DNA of 64,000 nt from an uncultured Bacilli bacterium (GTDB lineage Bacteria > Bacillota_I > Bacilli_A > RF39 > UBA660): NCBI GenBank assembly GCA_934168245.1, contig CAKPMY010000003.1, positions 62,001-126,000 of the forward strand. The letters run 5' to 3'. Below, one piece after another: positions 26,637 through 35,603 of this stretch (position 1 is the stretch's first letter; each line of letters begins with the position of its first letter). Both the position numbers and the translations under genes were made by a program. The notes beneath the pieces were generated by a model. It did no database searches. It saw nothing but the letters and a program-made list of their open reading frames with translations, and was not told the DNA's origin.

Positions 26637-26651
26637 ATGAAAAAGTTATAA
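26637..26651 (+). other. Four-codon ORF (MKKL) with strong ribosome binding site
   Basis: AAGAAAGGAG lies 6 bases before ATG AAA AAG TTA TAA, in the 200-base gap before the beta-helix gene. A hairpin (GTAGTAACA/TGTTATTAC, about 26692-26721) follows. It could be a leader peptide or the remains of a gene start. Confidence 0.35.
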
Positions 26652-26767
26652 AAGTAAACATCATGACTCGACAAAATAATAAATAATTTCGTAGTAACAT
26701 CAATACAAAAGTGTTATTACTTTATACTTGATAAACTAATATGTAAAATGAATAAGGAGGAAATATT

Positions 26768-28674
26768 ATGAGTAAAAGAGTTGTAAAAAATATAGTTGTA
26801 TCACTCATAATGCTACTAAGTATTGGTTCAATTTATTTTACAATGACTTATGTAAAAAATAATGTAAAGACAACAACAGATATGTCAAGACCTGAAATGA
26901 ATAATAATATGACACCACCTGATATGCCAGGTACAAATTCTAATAATGAAAACACGACTGGAGATAGTAACACTAACAATCAAACACCTCCGGAAAAGCC
27001 TGATGGAGAACAAAATCAAACTACTGATTCTAAAACTCCATCAGCAAAACCGGACTCTGCTCAAGCAGAAACAACCCAAAAACAACAAAATAATTCAGTT
27101 ACTGAAAGTGACAATACCAGTCAAGGCAGTAACAACGCTAGTCAAGCCAGTGACAACAATGAGTCAAGTAATATGCCAAGTGACATGCCAAGCAATATGC
27201 CTAGTATGCCAAACATGTCAACTACTCAAACACTCCCAACTCTATATTATGTAATCTTTGGTCTAGAAGGCTTAGTTCTAGCAGTCTCTATTATTTACAT
27301 GATAATGTCTAACTTCAACAAAAAAAGAGCAAAAGAAGTATTTATAAATAAAGACAAAATAACTATCATGATTTTATCAACCATAATTTTAACAGCACCT
27401 TTAACATATACTTCATCTTTAGTAACAACAAAGTACTTTTTAAATACCAACACTACTCAAACAGAAACTAACAAAAGTACAACTACTACATACTCTGCCA
27501 AGACAGAGATAACTAAAGATGAAACCATTACATCTGGTACCTACACTTCAACAACAAAAGACGAAAATGCTCTATCAATATCCGGAGATATAACTTCTAC
27601 AATATCCAATATAACAGTTACTAAAACAGGAGATTCTGATGGTGGAGATAATACCAGTTTTTATGGTACCAATTCTGCAATAATCGCTAAAGATGGAGCC
27701 AATCTAACCTTGAAAAATATAACAGTCGAAACATCCGCAACTGGAGCAAATGGAGTATTTAGTTATGGTGGTAGTGCTACTACTAATAATTCTAAAAGTG
27801 ATGGTACGACTATAACTATTAGTGACTCAAAAATCACAACTACAAAAGATAATTCTGGTGGTATTATGACAACTGGTGGTGGTACTATGATTGCCTCAAA
27901 CTTAACAATCACAACAGCCGGTACCTCAAGTGCCGCTATTAGAACTGATAGAGGGGTGGAACTGTAACAGTCGATAAAGGAACATATACCACAACAGGGC
28001 AAGGATCTCCAACTATATATTCAACTGCTGATATAACCGTAAAAAATGCCAAGTTAATTTCCAAAGCCTCAGAAGGAATCGTAATCGAAGGTAAAAACTC
28101 CGTAACTATTGAAGATTGTGAATTAGAAGATACAAATAATAAACTAAATGGTAAATCAACCACTTACAAAAATATTTTCTTATATCAATCAATGTCTGGT
28201 GATGCTGCTGAAGGTAGTGCAACTTTTACTGCTACTTCTTCGAAGATAACTACTAATAAAGGTGACTCTTTCTATGTAACCAATACTAAAGCCACTATCA
28301 ATCTAACTAATAATACTATAATAAATAATGACTCAACTGGTAAATTTTTACGTATTCAAAAAGATTCATGGGGCAATACAGGTTCAAATGGTGGAGAAGT
28401 AACTCTTAATATGAAAGATCAACAAGTAACTGGAAATATCGTAGTTGATTCTATCTCGACGCTAGAAATGAATCTAAAGAATAAATCAACTTATGAAGGT
28501 GCCATAAATACAGATAATACAGCCAAGTCAATAAAACTAACTTTAGACAAAACTTCAAAAATAAAATTAACTGCTGACTCTTATATAACGAGTCTAGAAG
28601 ATGCCGATGAAAGTTATTCTAATATTGATTTCAATGGTTACAAATTATATGTAAATGGAAAATCTATAAATTAA
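26768..28674 (+). pseudogene. Beta-helix surface protein, broken by a one-base frameshift
   Basis: The frame opens at ATG 26768 (AGGAGG upstream) and stops at 27965-27967. Reading resumes in the -1 frame from the GGGG run at 27953-27956 and stays open to 28674 with continuous sense (GGTVTVDKGTYTTTGQGS onward). One missing G would rejoin a product of about 635 residues. It has TM1 (residues 8-27), a long Asn/Thr/Pro/Met-rich linker, TM2 around YYVIFGLEGLVLAVSIIYMI, TM3 around ITIMILSTIILT, then a right-handed beta-helix of short Ser/Thr/Gly repeats such as GGIMTTGGG. Gut Firmicutes carry such predicted carbohydrate-binding surface proteins. It lies downstream of the two-component system. Confidence 0.75.
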
Positions 28675-28684
28675 TATTCCAATC

Positions 28685-28715
28685 AAAAAGAGGAAAACTA
28701 AAATTTCCTCTTTTT
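28685..28715. terminator. Bidirectional terminator
   Basis: AAAAAGAGGAAA pairs with TTTCCTCTTTTT around ACTAAAA, with T runs on both strands. It serves the beta-helix gene and the convergent 28727-29569 gene. Confidence 0.85.
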
Positions 28716-28726
28716 TCTTTTCTATA

Positions 28727-29569
28727 CTAATTACTTAATTCACTACTATACCAATAATACTTACCTTCACTATTTATTTTAAAAGTATGTTTATAAGTAT
28801 TTCCTAACTCAATATTATCTAAAGCATATTTAGAAGCCTCGTCATTATTAGTAAATGTTTGAAGTGCTTCATTGGTATCACTAGTAGTAGTCTTTAACAC
28901 TAAAACATTAGTAGATATATTAGCCGTAAATAAAACTTTTTCATAAATAACTAAATCATTATCTTTAATTTCATATTTAACTAACTTACTATATCTATCT
29001 AATTTTGTTGCTCCTCTAGCGAAAAAAGCGGCATAATATCCACCCGTAAATTCAACTCCACCACCAGCAACAGTGAAATTAGTAGCTTTTATAGTATCGA
29101 TATTATACATATCTTTAACTACTCTTAAAAGTTCTTCTTCTTTTACATATTCATTAGCGGCACACTTCCCACATATTGAAGCCTCAACTTCTTCTGTAGT
29201 ATTAGTACGTTCAGCATACCTATAAGCATGAGCAAGTAGTAATTTTTCATTTAAGTCACTAGAAGTTACCTTCTCTCTACGATAAGCATCTTCTTTATAG
29301 TCATATAAATTATCGATAGTATACTCTGGTAAATATGGAACATCTTTCAAATAACCAGTTAACTCTTCATCCCTAAATTTCTTTTGTTTAACTTCAACTG
29401 TAGGATTATTTTTCTTATCAGAATCAGTATTAGTCTTTTCTTTATCTAATAAACTTCTCTGATAAAGCACAAATCCCCCTAATCCTAATATTATTAATAA
29501 AAGTATTACTATAATAATTGTCGTACTCTTATTACTTTTATTAGTACTTACATCTTTCTTTTCTTCCAT
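28727..29569 (-). CDS. Hypothetical membrane-anchored extracytoplasmic protein
   Basis: The 280 residues have a Lys/Ser-rich cytosolic start, a single membrane helix (IIIVILLLIILGLGGFVLYQ, residues 18-37), a charged linker, and an extracytoplasmic domain of about 210 residues with one CGKC motif (SICGKCAANEY) and repeated Tyr/Asp segments. The ribosome binding site GGAGTGAG precedes the ATG on the minus strand. No family was recognised. Upstream (29607-29649) lies a long hairpin, ATGTCTA with TAGACAT enclosing CTTTTC/GAAAAG. Confidence 0.65.
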   Translation of the reverse strand: MEEKKDVSTNKSNKSTTIIIVILLLIILGLGGFVLYQRSLLDKEKTNTDSDKKNNPTVEVKQKKFRDEELTGYLKDVPYLPEYTIDNLYDYKEDAYRREKVTSSDLNEKLLLAHAYRYAERTNTTEEVEASICGKCAANEYVKEEELLRVVKDMYNIDTIKATNFTVAGGGVEFTGGYYAAFFARGATKLDRYSKLVKYEIKDNDLVIYEKVLFTANISTNVLVLKTTTSDTNEALQTFTNNDEASKYALDNIELGNTYKHTFKINSEGKYYWYSSELSN

Positions 29570-29724
29570 TAACTCACTCCTTTACTATAGAATAGCATAA
29601 AAAGAAATGTCTAACATGCTTTTCCTCTAAAAAGAAAAGGAGTAGACATCAAAAAATGTAAATAAAAACTCACTCCCTATATGATAAAAGTTTCACTAAA
29701 ACAGATGCAACATTTACTTAAAGA

Positions 29725-29733
29725 TGATATAAT
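29725..29733 (+). promoter_or_regulatory. Extended -10 promoter for the zinc-ribbon gene
   Basis: TGATATAAT, leaving a leader of about 115 bases before the ATG at 29857. The start upstream of the hairpin at 29607-29649 carries nothing else I can support. Confidence 0.5.
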
Positions 29734-29856
29734 CTAAAATAATAAGAGTGTAGTAGAAAGTAAAGAGTAGAGTAGTGAAATAAAAAATTAATGTTTAATT
29801 AACTATATAGAAATTTATGAATAACATCGCTCTATATAGAAAGTAGAGGTTTTAAA

Positions 29857-31794
29857 ATGATTTGCCCTAAATGTAATTCCATAAATGGAGATAGTTCCAG
29901 TACCTGTTCAGTATGTGGTAGTAGTTTACTTCCGAATACTAGCCAGCCTAGTCCCATACCAACAACACCAACTGTCATTTCTAATCAAGTTCAACAAGAG
30001 AATGTTACTCAACCAATAAATGTACCAGTTGCGGCACCACAACAAGTGCAAGCATCGTCAAATCAAGTGTCACAATATCAACAAAATTTTACCCAAGGAT
30101 TGCCGAATCCTCAACAGTCACCTCAAGCAAACTATGGATTTCAACAACAGGATTTAAGAAATATATCATCTTCAGTAATAAATCAACAGTCCCCAATAGA
30201 AAAATCTGTTCTCAATCCCAATACTGATCAAGTAAATCAACCAGACAAGAAAAAATCTAAGCTCCCATTTATAATAATTTTAATAATAATGGTTTGTATA
30301 ATAGGAATAGTTTTCTTTATTCTTTCCAAGAAAGGCAATTTAACCGAGAAAAATGGAAACACCGAATATTCAGCTGCTTTTTTTATAGAGGAAAACCATA
30401 AATATGCTTTATTTAATGATAAAGGTGAACAATTAACTGGATTTGACTTTGATTATGTTTCTGATTTTAGAAATAAAACAGCAACAGTAGAACAAGATGA
30501 CAAAACTGCAATTATAAATACAAAAGGAAAGTTCACTGTAAACTTTGATAAATTTGATGATATTGATGTACAAAATTATTTATACAGTGCAAGAAAAGGT
30601 GATAAAGATTATCTAATAGATGCATCTGGCAGAATCATATATGACATATCAAATGCCAGTGTATCAGGTTATCTTGGTAATGAAAAATATGTTGTAGTAA
30701 CTGATAAACAAAAAAAAGTCTTTAAAATCATAAATCATAAAGGTAAAGAAATTTTCAGTCAACCTTTTTCATCTGAAGAAGATAAAATAGAAAAAGTATC
30801 GTATAAAAATGATAATTATCTTTCTATATTTTATAAAAATAAAACTTATATTTTTGATCTAAACAATGGAAAACAACTTGCTACCTTTGAAGATCATAAT
30901 AGATATTGTATCTTCTATGTTTCAAATGATAAAAAAGTAATTGGTTTAAATTCTTGCGTTGCAGTTTACGAAACAGCAGAAGAACATCACTATAAACTTA
31001 TTATAAATGGTAAAATAGAAAATATGGATGATAAATGTGACCAGATATACGAAGCACATGATTTAATTTGCAAAAAGGATGGTACAAGTTATTTGCTTAC
31101 TAATAAATATGAGAAAGGAATTGCACTAACTGATACAGACTACATTGATAATAAAAACTATGCTATAGAAAAAGAAGATTCTAATAGAAATCCGTATGTT
31201 GAATTTTACACAGATGGTAAACTTGTTAAAACTGTTTCCTGTAGGAGAATAGGAAGAGATGGTTATGTCAACAGTAACTATATATTAAAGGTTAGTTGTA
31301 GAGAAAACAACGATTCTTCGTATGGTAAAGATGAATATTATACAAAAGATGGTCAAAGAATTGGAAATGATGTCTATAAAAAAACGACTCTATTTGATGA
31401 AAATGGTTTCGCAACAGTCAGTCAAGATGGAGAAAAATATTATCTAATTAATTCTAAAGGAGAAAAAGTAACAGATGAATATGATAGTATAATCCAATAT
31501 GATAAAAATTATTCGGTATTAAAAAATGACAAATATGGACTACTAGATAATAAAGGAAAAAAATTGATTGATACTATATATAAAAGTATGATCAGAATAG
31601 AGAAAAATGATAGCCTATATTATATGGCAGAATCATCTAATTCAGAATACGTAATTTTAGACAAAAATATGAAAGAACTTTTTAAGTTGCCATCAGAGCC
31701 AAAATACAATGAACATTATTTATATATAACAAAAGAGGGCAAAACCCAATATTATTCTTATAATGGAAAAATGTTTTATGAAAGTTCAAAGTAA
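29857..31794 (+). CDS. Zinc-ribbon membrane protein with WG-type repeats
   Basis: The 645 residues start with a zinc ribbon (MICPKCNS then CSVCGSSLLP, residues 1-26). A Gln/Pro/Ser-rich linker follows, then a membrane helix (LPFIIILIIMVCIIGIVFFI, about 136-155), and an extracytoplasmic domain built of repeated units with the pattern YALFNDKGE, AIINTKGK, YLINSKGEKV and YGLLDNKGKK, typical of WG/KWG repeats that fold as beta-propellers. So the ribbon is cytosolic and the propeller outside. It is followed after 27 bases by another zinc-ribbon membrane protein; the pair is likely one operon. Confidence 0.7.
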   Translation: MICPKCNSINGDSSSTCSVCGSSLLPNTSQPSPIPTTPTVISNQVQQENVTQPINVPVAAPQQVQASSNQVSQYQQNFTQGLPNPQQSPQANYGFQQQDLRNISSSVINQQSPIEKSVLNPNTDQVNQPDKKKSKLPFIIILIIMVCIIGIVFFILSKKGNLTEKNGNTEYSAAFFIEENHKYALFNDKGEQLTGFDFDYVSDFRNKTATVEQDDKTAIINTKGKFTVNFDKFDDIDVQNYLYSARKGDKDYLIDASGRIIYDISNASVSGYLGNEKYVVVTDKQKKVFKIINHKGKEIFSQPFSSEEDKIEKVSYKNDNYLSIFYKNKTYIFDLNNGKQLATFEDHNRYCIFYVSNDKKVIGLNSCVAVYETAEEHHYKLIINGKIENMDDKCDQIYEAHDLICKKDGTSYLLTNKYEKGIALTDTDYIDNKNYAIEKEDSNRNPYVEFYTDGKLVKTVSCRRIGRDGYVNSNYILKVSCRENNDSSYGKDEYYTKDGQRIGNDVYKKTTLFDENGFATVSQDGEKYYLINSKGEKVTDEYDSIIQYDKNYSVLKNDKYGLLDNKGKKLIDTIYKSMIRIEKNDSLYYMAESSNSEYVILDKNMKELFKLPSEPKYNEHYLYITKEGKTQYYSYNGKMFYESSK

Positions 31795-31821
31795 AAAAGA
31801 TAAGTAAAAAGGAGGAATTAT

Positions 31822-34602
31822 ATGTATTGTCCAAATTGTGGAAAAAATATAAAAGAGAGTGAAGTTTGTCCAGAATGTGGAAAACAGATAAACATCCAAA
31901 ATAAAAAAGAAAGAGAAGTAGTAATAAGTGGTATAAATATAAGTGCTCAAACATCCTCCCAGCCAAAGAATAATAATCAAACAACAAGAATAAATGATAT
32001 AAAAGAAAAGATTATAAAAAATAAAAAACAAGTAACAATAGCCGTAGCAAGTGTATTAGGAGTAATAGTCATACTATTGTTATATAATGCCTTTATAGGC
32101 TTTGAAAAATTAAGTTGGGATAATAAATATTTAGATAAAAAAACAACTTGTGTTACTCAATCAATTATTAAACTAGGAATTAAGTTTTCCAATCCTAAGA
32201 AAGCCAATTTAATAAAATACACAACAAACTGTGGAAAAGTTAAATCATCAGGTTTAAAACTATCTTGGAATTTAACTGACTCCAAAGGAAAATGCCAAAT
32301 AACTGCCCGTTATAAAGGCAAGAAAATATCTAAAGAATTAACTGTAACCACCCAAAATATGGATGAAGAAGAATTGTATTTAGATTATGAAATTGATGAA
32401 TCTTCAGATGAAGATTTAGACTTAGACGGTCTAACTAACAAACAGGAAAAGGAATACAATACTAATCCTGAACTATCAGATAGTGATCTAGATGGCCTTG
32501 ATGATTATTATGAGATATTCACAAGTAAAACTGATCCAAATAAAAAAGATACTGACGGTGATGGTCTAAATGACTATGATGAGATACAATTAGGCCTAAA
32601 TCCTACAAAGGCCGATTCCAATGGTGATGGTATAAAAGATGGCCAAAGAACTCTAACCTATAATTATAAAACAGACAAAGTTCAAATAAACATAACCGGC
32701 AAAGGAAATATAGCCAGTATAACTGCAAATGTTAATACTAATACAAAAATAACTGATAAAGTCGGTCTAATTGATAACTTATATACTTTATATGCTGATG
32801 CTACCATAGAAGAAGCCGAGTTAACGGTTTTCTATACTGACGAAGAACTAAAAGCAAAAGAACTAAAGGAAGACAACTTATCAATTTACTATTATAATCC
32901 AACTACTTCCACATATGAAAAAATTCCAAGTACAGTAAACAAGGAAAATAAAACAGTAACCGCAACATTAAAACATTTCTCTGATTATGTAGTTGGTGAT
33001 GAAACAAAAGTAAAAGAAAAAGTAGAAAGTGAAATTCTCTTTGTTTTAGATAATTCTTGGAGTATGTATTCTGTTTCTCAATATGAAGAATATAGTGGAA
33101 AAAAATATTCTACCACTTTAGGTGAATTAGTAGGAAACGATCAAGAAGGAAAAAGATTCAGTCTAACAAGTGAATTAGTAAAAAGATTATCAAAAAAGAA
33201 TTTTAAAATTGGTCTATCAGAATTTAGAAGAGATTATGCTAATGCTGTCTCAATAGGAACTGACTATGACAAAATAACTTCCCAACTAACCAAAATGCAA
33301 GGTAAATTTATTACTAAGTCTGAAGGTACCAATATTGGTATTGCTATAAGTTCAGGAATTGATGAATTTTCTAGTGATAGTGCCAATAAATATATAGTAA
33401 TTCTTACTGATGGTGATGATAATGCCGGTCTATATTATAAAAAGAAATCTCTTATTAATTCCGCAATCAGTAAAAATGTAAAAATCTGTTCTATCGGTTT
33501 TGGTGAAGGTGCTGCTAATAGTGAATTATCAAACATTTCTAATAGTACGGGTTGTAAGTTCTATTCAGCAGCCAATGCTATGGGTCTAGAAGAATTATTT
33601 GATAATTTAGGAACAGAAGTAGATGATGGTCAAGTAGATATAGATGGTGATGGTATTATCGATGGAACCTTAATTGCCGACTCTGGTTTCATAGTAAATA
33701 GAGATGGTTTCTCATTTAAAAACTATGGTACAAATCTTGCAAATGGTGGACACTGTTATGGTATGGCAACATTTGCTGAATTATACTATAGAAATGTTTT
33801 ACCATTACAACTAGATAGTAAAACAGCTAAAAAGGATAAGTCCTATGCTTATAATTTGAGTAATAGTCATTTTACCAATTATTCTAGTCTATATGACTAT
33901 AAATTAAAATCTGAAATATTAAAATATACCTTTGGTTTTGATTACTTTGGAAAAGAAGCACCTACTGACTTAAGAGTAATCTCAAACAACAATTACATAT
34001 ATAAAGATGAATTTAAAAAAGAGTTAGAGGCTTCTAAAGTATATGATATAGAATTAAAAACGACCAGCCAAGCCCAAAGAAAAGAATATGATAACAAATT
34101 TAAAAAACATGAAAAGGCTTTATTAAATGAAGATAAAATGCAAACAAATTCAATAATAAATAAAGATGACAGAAATCTTCTAAATGCCATATATGCTTCA
34201 TATATAAAACAGAATCAAGATGAATACTATGCATCCGGTACAGACTTTTATATATGGTTAAGAGATTTAACTGGAAAAGCACCTATTGTAAATGACGGTA
34301 AAGCCGGTTTTATAAATGTTCTTACTCAAAGACTTCAAGCCAAAGACCCAGTTGTGCTATCAGCATTTTTTACATCTGGTTATCATGCTATAAATGCTAT
34401 AACTCTAGTACAAGATAACAAAAACCCTAATATTTATTATATTGGTGTTTATGATAATAATTATCCTGGTGAAAAAAGATATGTTGATATAGAATGCAAT
34501 AGTGAAGCATGTTTTACTAAGAAAAATAAATACTATAGTAGAGAAAAAGAAGTAATTAGAATTACTGAATCCCTAGAAAAAGATCTAGCGTACTTTAACT
34601 AA
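31822..34602 (+). CDS. Zinc-ribbon surface protein with Ca-binding repeats, VWA domain and cysteine-peptidase-like domain
   Basis: The 926 residues run in order: zinc ribbon MYCPNCGK/CPECGK (1-22); membrane helix (about 70-92, TIAVASVLGVIVILLLYNAF); a small Cys-containing beta domain; thrombospondin type 3-like Ca-binding repeats (about 190-275; DLDGLDDYYE, DTDGDGLNDYDE, DSNGDGIKDG); a VWA domain with MIDAS D410NSWS and a later ILTDGDD; another DIDGDGIIDG repeat; then a C-terminal domain with Cys645 in GGHCYGMA, His855 in SGYHAIN and Asp878/Asn879 in VYDNNYPG, the order of a papain-like catalytic set. That last assignment is inference from motif order. The ribosome binding site is AAAGGAGGA. 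No wall-sorting signal. Confidence 0.75.
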   Translation: MYCPNCGKNIKESEVCPECGKQINIQNKKEREVVISGINISAQTSSQPKNNNQTTRINDIKEKIIKNKKQVTIAVASVLGVIVILLLYNAFIGFEKLSWDNKYLDKKTTCVTQSIIKLGIKFSNPKKANLIKYTTNCGKVKSSGLKLSWNLTDSKGKCQITARYKGKKISKELTVTTQNMDEEELYLDYEIDESSDEDLDLDGLTNKQEKEYNTNPELSDSDLDGLDDYYEIFTSKTDPNKKDTDGDGLNDYDEIQLGLNPTKADSNGDGIKDGQRTLTYNYKTDKVQINITGKGNIASITANVNTNTKITDKVGLIDNLYTLYADATIEEAELTVFYTDEELKAKELKEDNLSIYYYNPTTSTYEKIPSTVNKENKTVTATLKHFSDYVVGDETKVKEKVESEILFVLDNSWSMYSVSQYEEYSGKKYSTTLGELVGNDQEGKRFSLTSELVKRLSKKNFKIGLSEFRRDYANAVSIGTDYDKITSQLTKMQGKFITKSEGTNIGIAISSGIDEFSSDSANKYIVILTDGDDNAGLYYKKKSLINSAISKNVKICSIGFGEGAANSELSNISNSTGCKFYSAANAMGLEELFDNLGTEVDDGQVDIDGDGIIDGTLIADSGFIVNRDGFSFKNYGTNLANGGHCYGMATFAELYYRNVLPLQLDSKTAKKDKSYAYNLSNSHFTNYSSLYDYKLKSEILKYTFGFDYFGKEAPTDLRVISNNNYIYKDEFKKELEASKVYDIELKTTSQAQRKEYDNKFKKHEKALLNEDKMQTNSIINKDDRNLLNAIYASYIKQNQDEYYASGTDFYIWLRDLTGKAPIVNDGKAGFINVLTQRLQAKDPVVLSAFFTSGYHAINAITLVQDNKNPNIYYIGVYDNNYPGEKRYVDIECNSEACFTKKNKYYSREKEVIRITESLEKDLAYFN

Positions 34603-34623
34603 TGTAACTTATACAAAGAATAA

Positions 34624-34659
34624 AATAATCATATGGAAAAATCCTATGGTTATTTTTTT
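34624..34659 (+). terminator. Terminator after the VWA/peptidase gene
   Basis: AATAATCATATGG pairs imperfectly with CCTATGGTTATT around AAAAAT and runs into seven T. Confidence 0.7.
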
Positions 34660-34734
34660 GCTTTACTGAAAGCACTTTACAATACTCCTATCTTGAACAA
34701 TAGATTGTATATCAAAATCCAACCTCCATACAAA

Positions 34735-34762
34735 TTGTCTTTCCTATCTTTGTCATTATAAT
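34735..34762 (+). promoter_or_regulatory. Promoter of the amidase gene
   Basis: TTGTCT, 16 bases, then TATAAT, 24 bases before the ATG at 34787. Confidence 0.6.
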
Positions 34763-34786
34763 CATATACTTACTTAGGTGATACTT

Positions 34787-35485
34787 ATGTTAAAACATAA
34801 ACTTAAATCAATAATTATAATAACTATTATAATTCTACTATCATCAATAGACTTAATAGCCGCTCAACAATTACCACTCCTAGGCATCGTTATAACAATA
34901 GATCCAGGTCACGGTGGAAGAGACCCAGGAACTATGTATGGCTCCATAAAAGAAAAAGACCTAAATCTAGAGATTTCCAAAAAACTGGAAACTGAACTAA
35001 CTAAAAATGGAGCCGTCGTCTATATGATTAGAGATTCTGACATAGACTTATCTTCTATATATGATTCTAAAAAGAAAAGGGGAGACCTTTATCGCAGACT
35101 TCTAAAAATCAAGGAAAATAAAAGTGATTTATATATTTCAATTCACATTAACTGGTATGAAAACCCAAAACATAGAGGGGCAGAAGTCCTATATAATTCC
35201 ATTAACCCAAACAATAAAATTTTAGCCGAATCAATAATGGAACAATTTAAAACAAATCAAAAAAGTAAAAGAGACATCAAAAAAACAAATCTTTATATGT
35301 ATAAAAATACAACAGTACCAGGTGTCTTGATAGAAACAGGCTTTTTATCCAATAAAACAGAACGTACCTTACTGCAAACACCAACTTATCAAGAAGAACT
35401 ATCCAAATCTATAACTGAAGGCATAAAAAATTATTTAAAAGCAATAAATAAGGTAGAAGACAATAGCATCAATTTATTTTTATAA
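34787..35485 (+). CDS. N-acetylmuramoyl-L-alanine amidase (Amidase_3), CwlD-like
   Basis: This exported or membrane-anchored zinc amidase cuts the lactyl-amide bond of peptidoglycan. The ATG at 34787 (AGGTGAT upstream) gives 232 residues with an N-terminal hydrophobic signal (SIIIITIIILLSSIDLIAA). Zinc ligands and catalytic residues are in IDPGHGGRDPG, EKDLNLE, SIHINW and the final Glu of LIETGFLSN. Size and layout match CwlD-type single-domain enzymes; there is no wall-binding module. It lies between the VWA gene and essC under its own promoter. Confidence 0.88.
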   Translation: MLKHKLKSIIIITIIILLSSIDLIAAQQLPLLGIVITIDPGHGGRDPGTMYGSIKEKDLNLEISKKLETELTKNGAVVYMIRDSDIDLSSIYDSKKKRGDLYRRLLKIKENKSDLYISIHINWYENPKHRGAEVLYNSINPNNKILAESIMEQFKTNQKSKRDIKKTNLYMYKNTTVPGVLIETGFLSNKTERTLLQTPTYQEELSKSITEGIKNYLKAINKVEDNSINLFL

Positions 35486-35540
35486 AAGTTCTACGTACCA
35501 TAATTCTCCCATTTACCAAGTAAATAACTCTAATTCACTA

Positions 35541-35569
35541 TTGTAAAACCCTAGAAAACAGGCTATAAT
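35541..35569 (+). promoter_or_regulatory. Promoter of the essC operon
   Basis: TTGTAA, 17 bases, then TATAAT. The predicted start gives a short leader before the GGGTGAT ribosome binding site and GTG start at 35604. Confidence 0.65.
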
Positions 35570-35603
35570 TATCATAGAATAGAATAATAAAGGGTGATTT
35601 CTA

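Noticed and set aside
26944..27254. 102-codon ORF inside the beta-helix gene, other frame
   Set aside because: Low-complexity shadow of the Asn/Thr/Pro-rich linker; no ribosome binding site.
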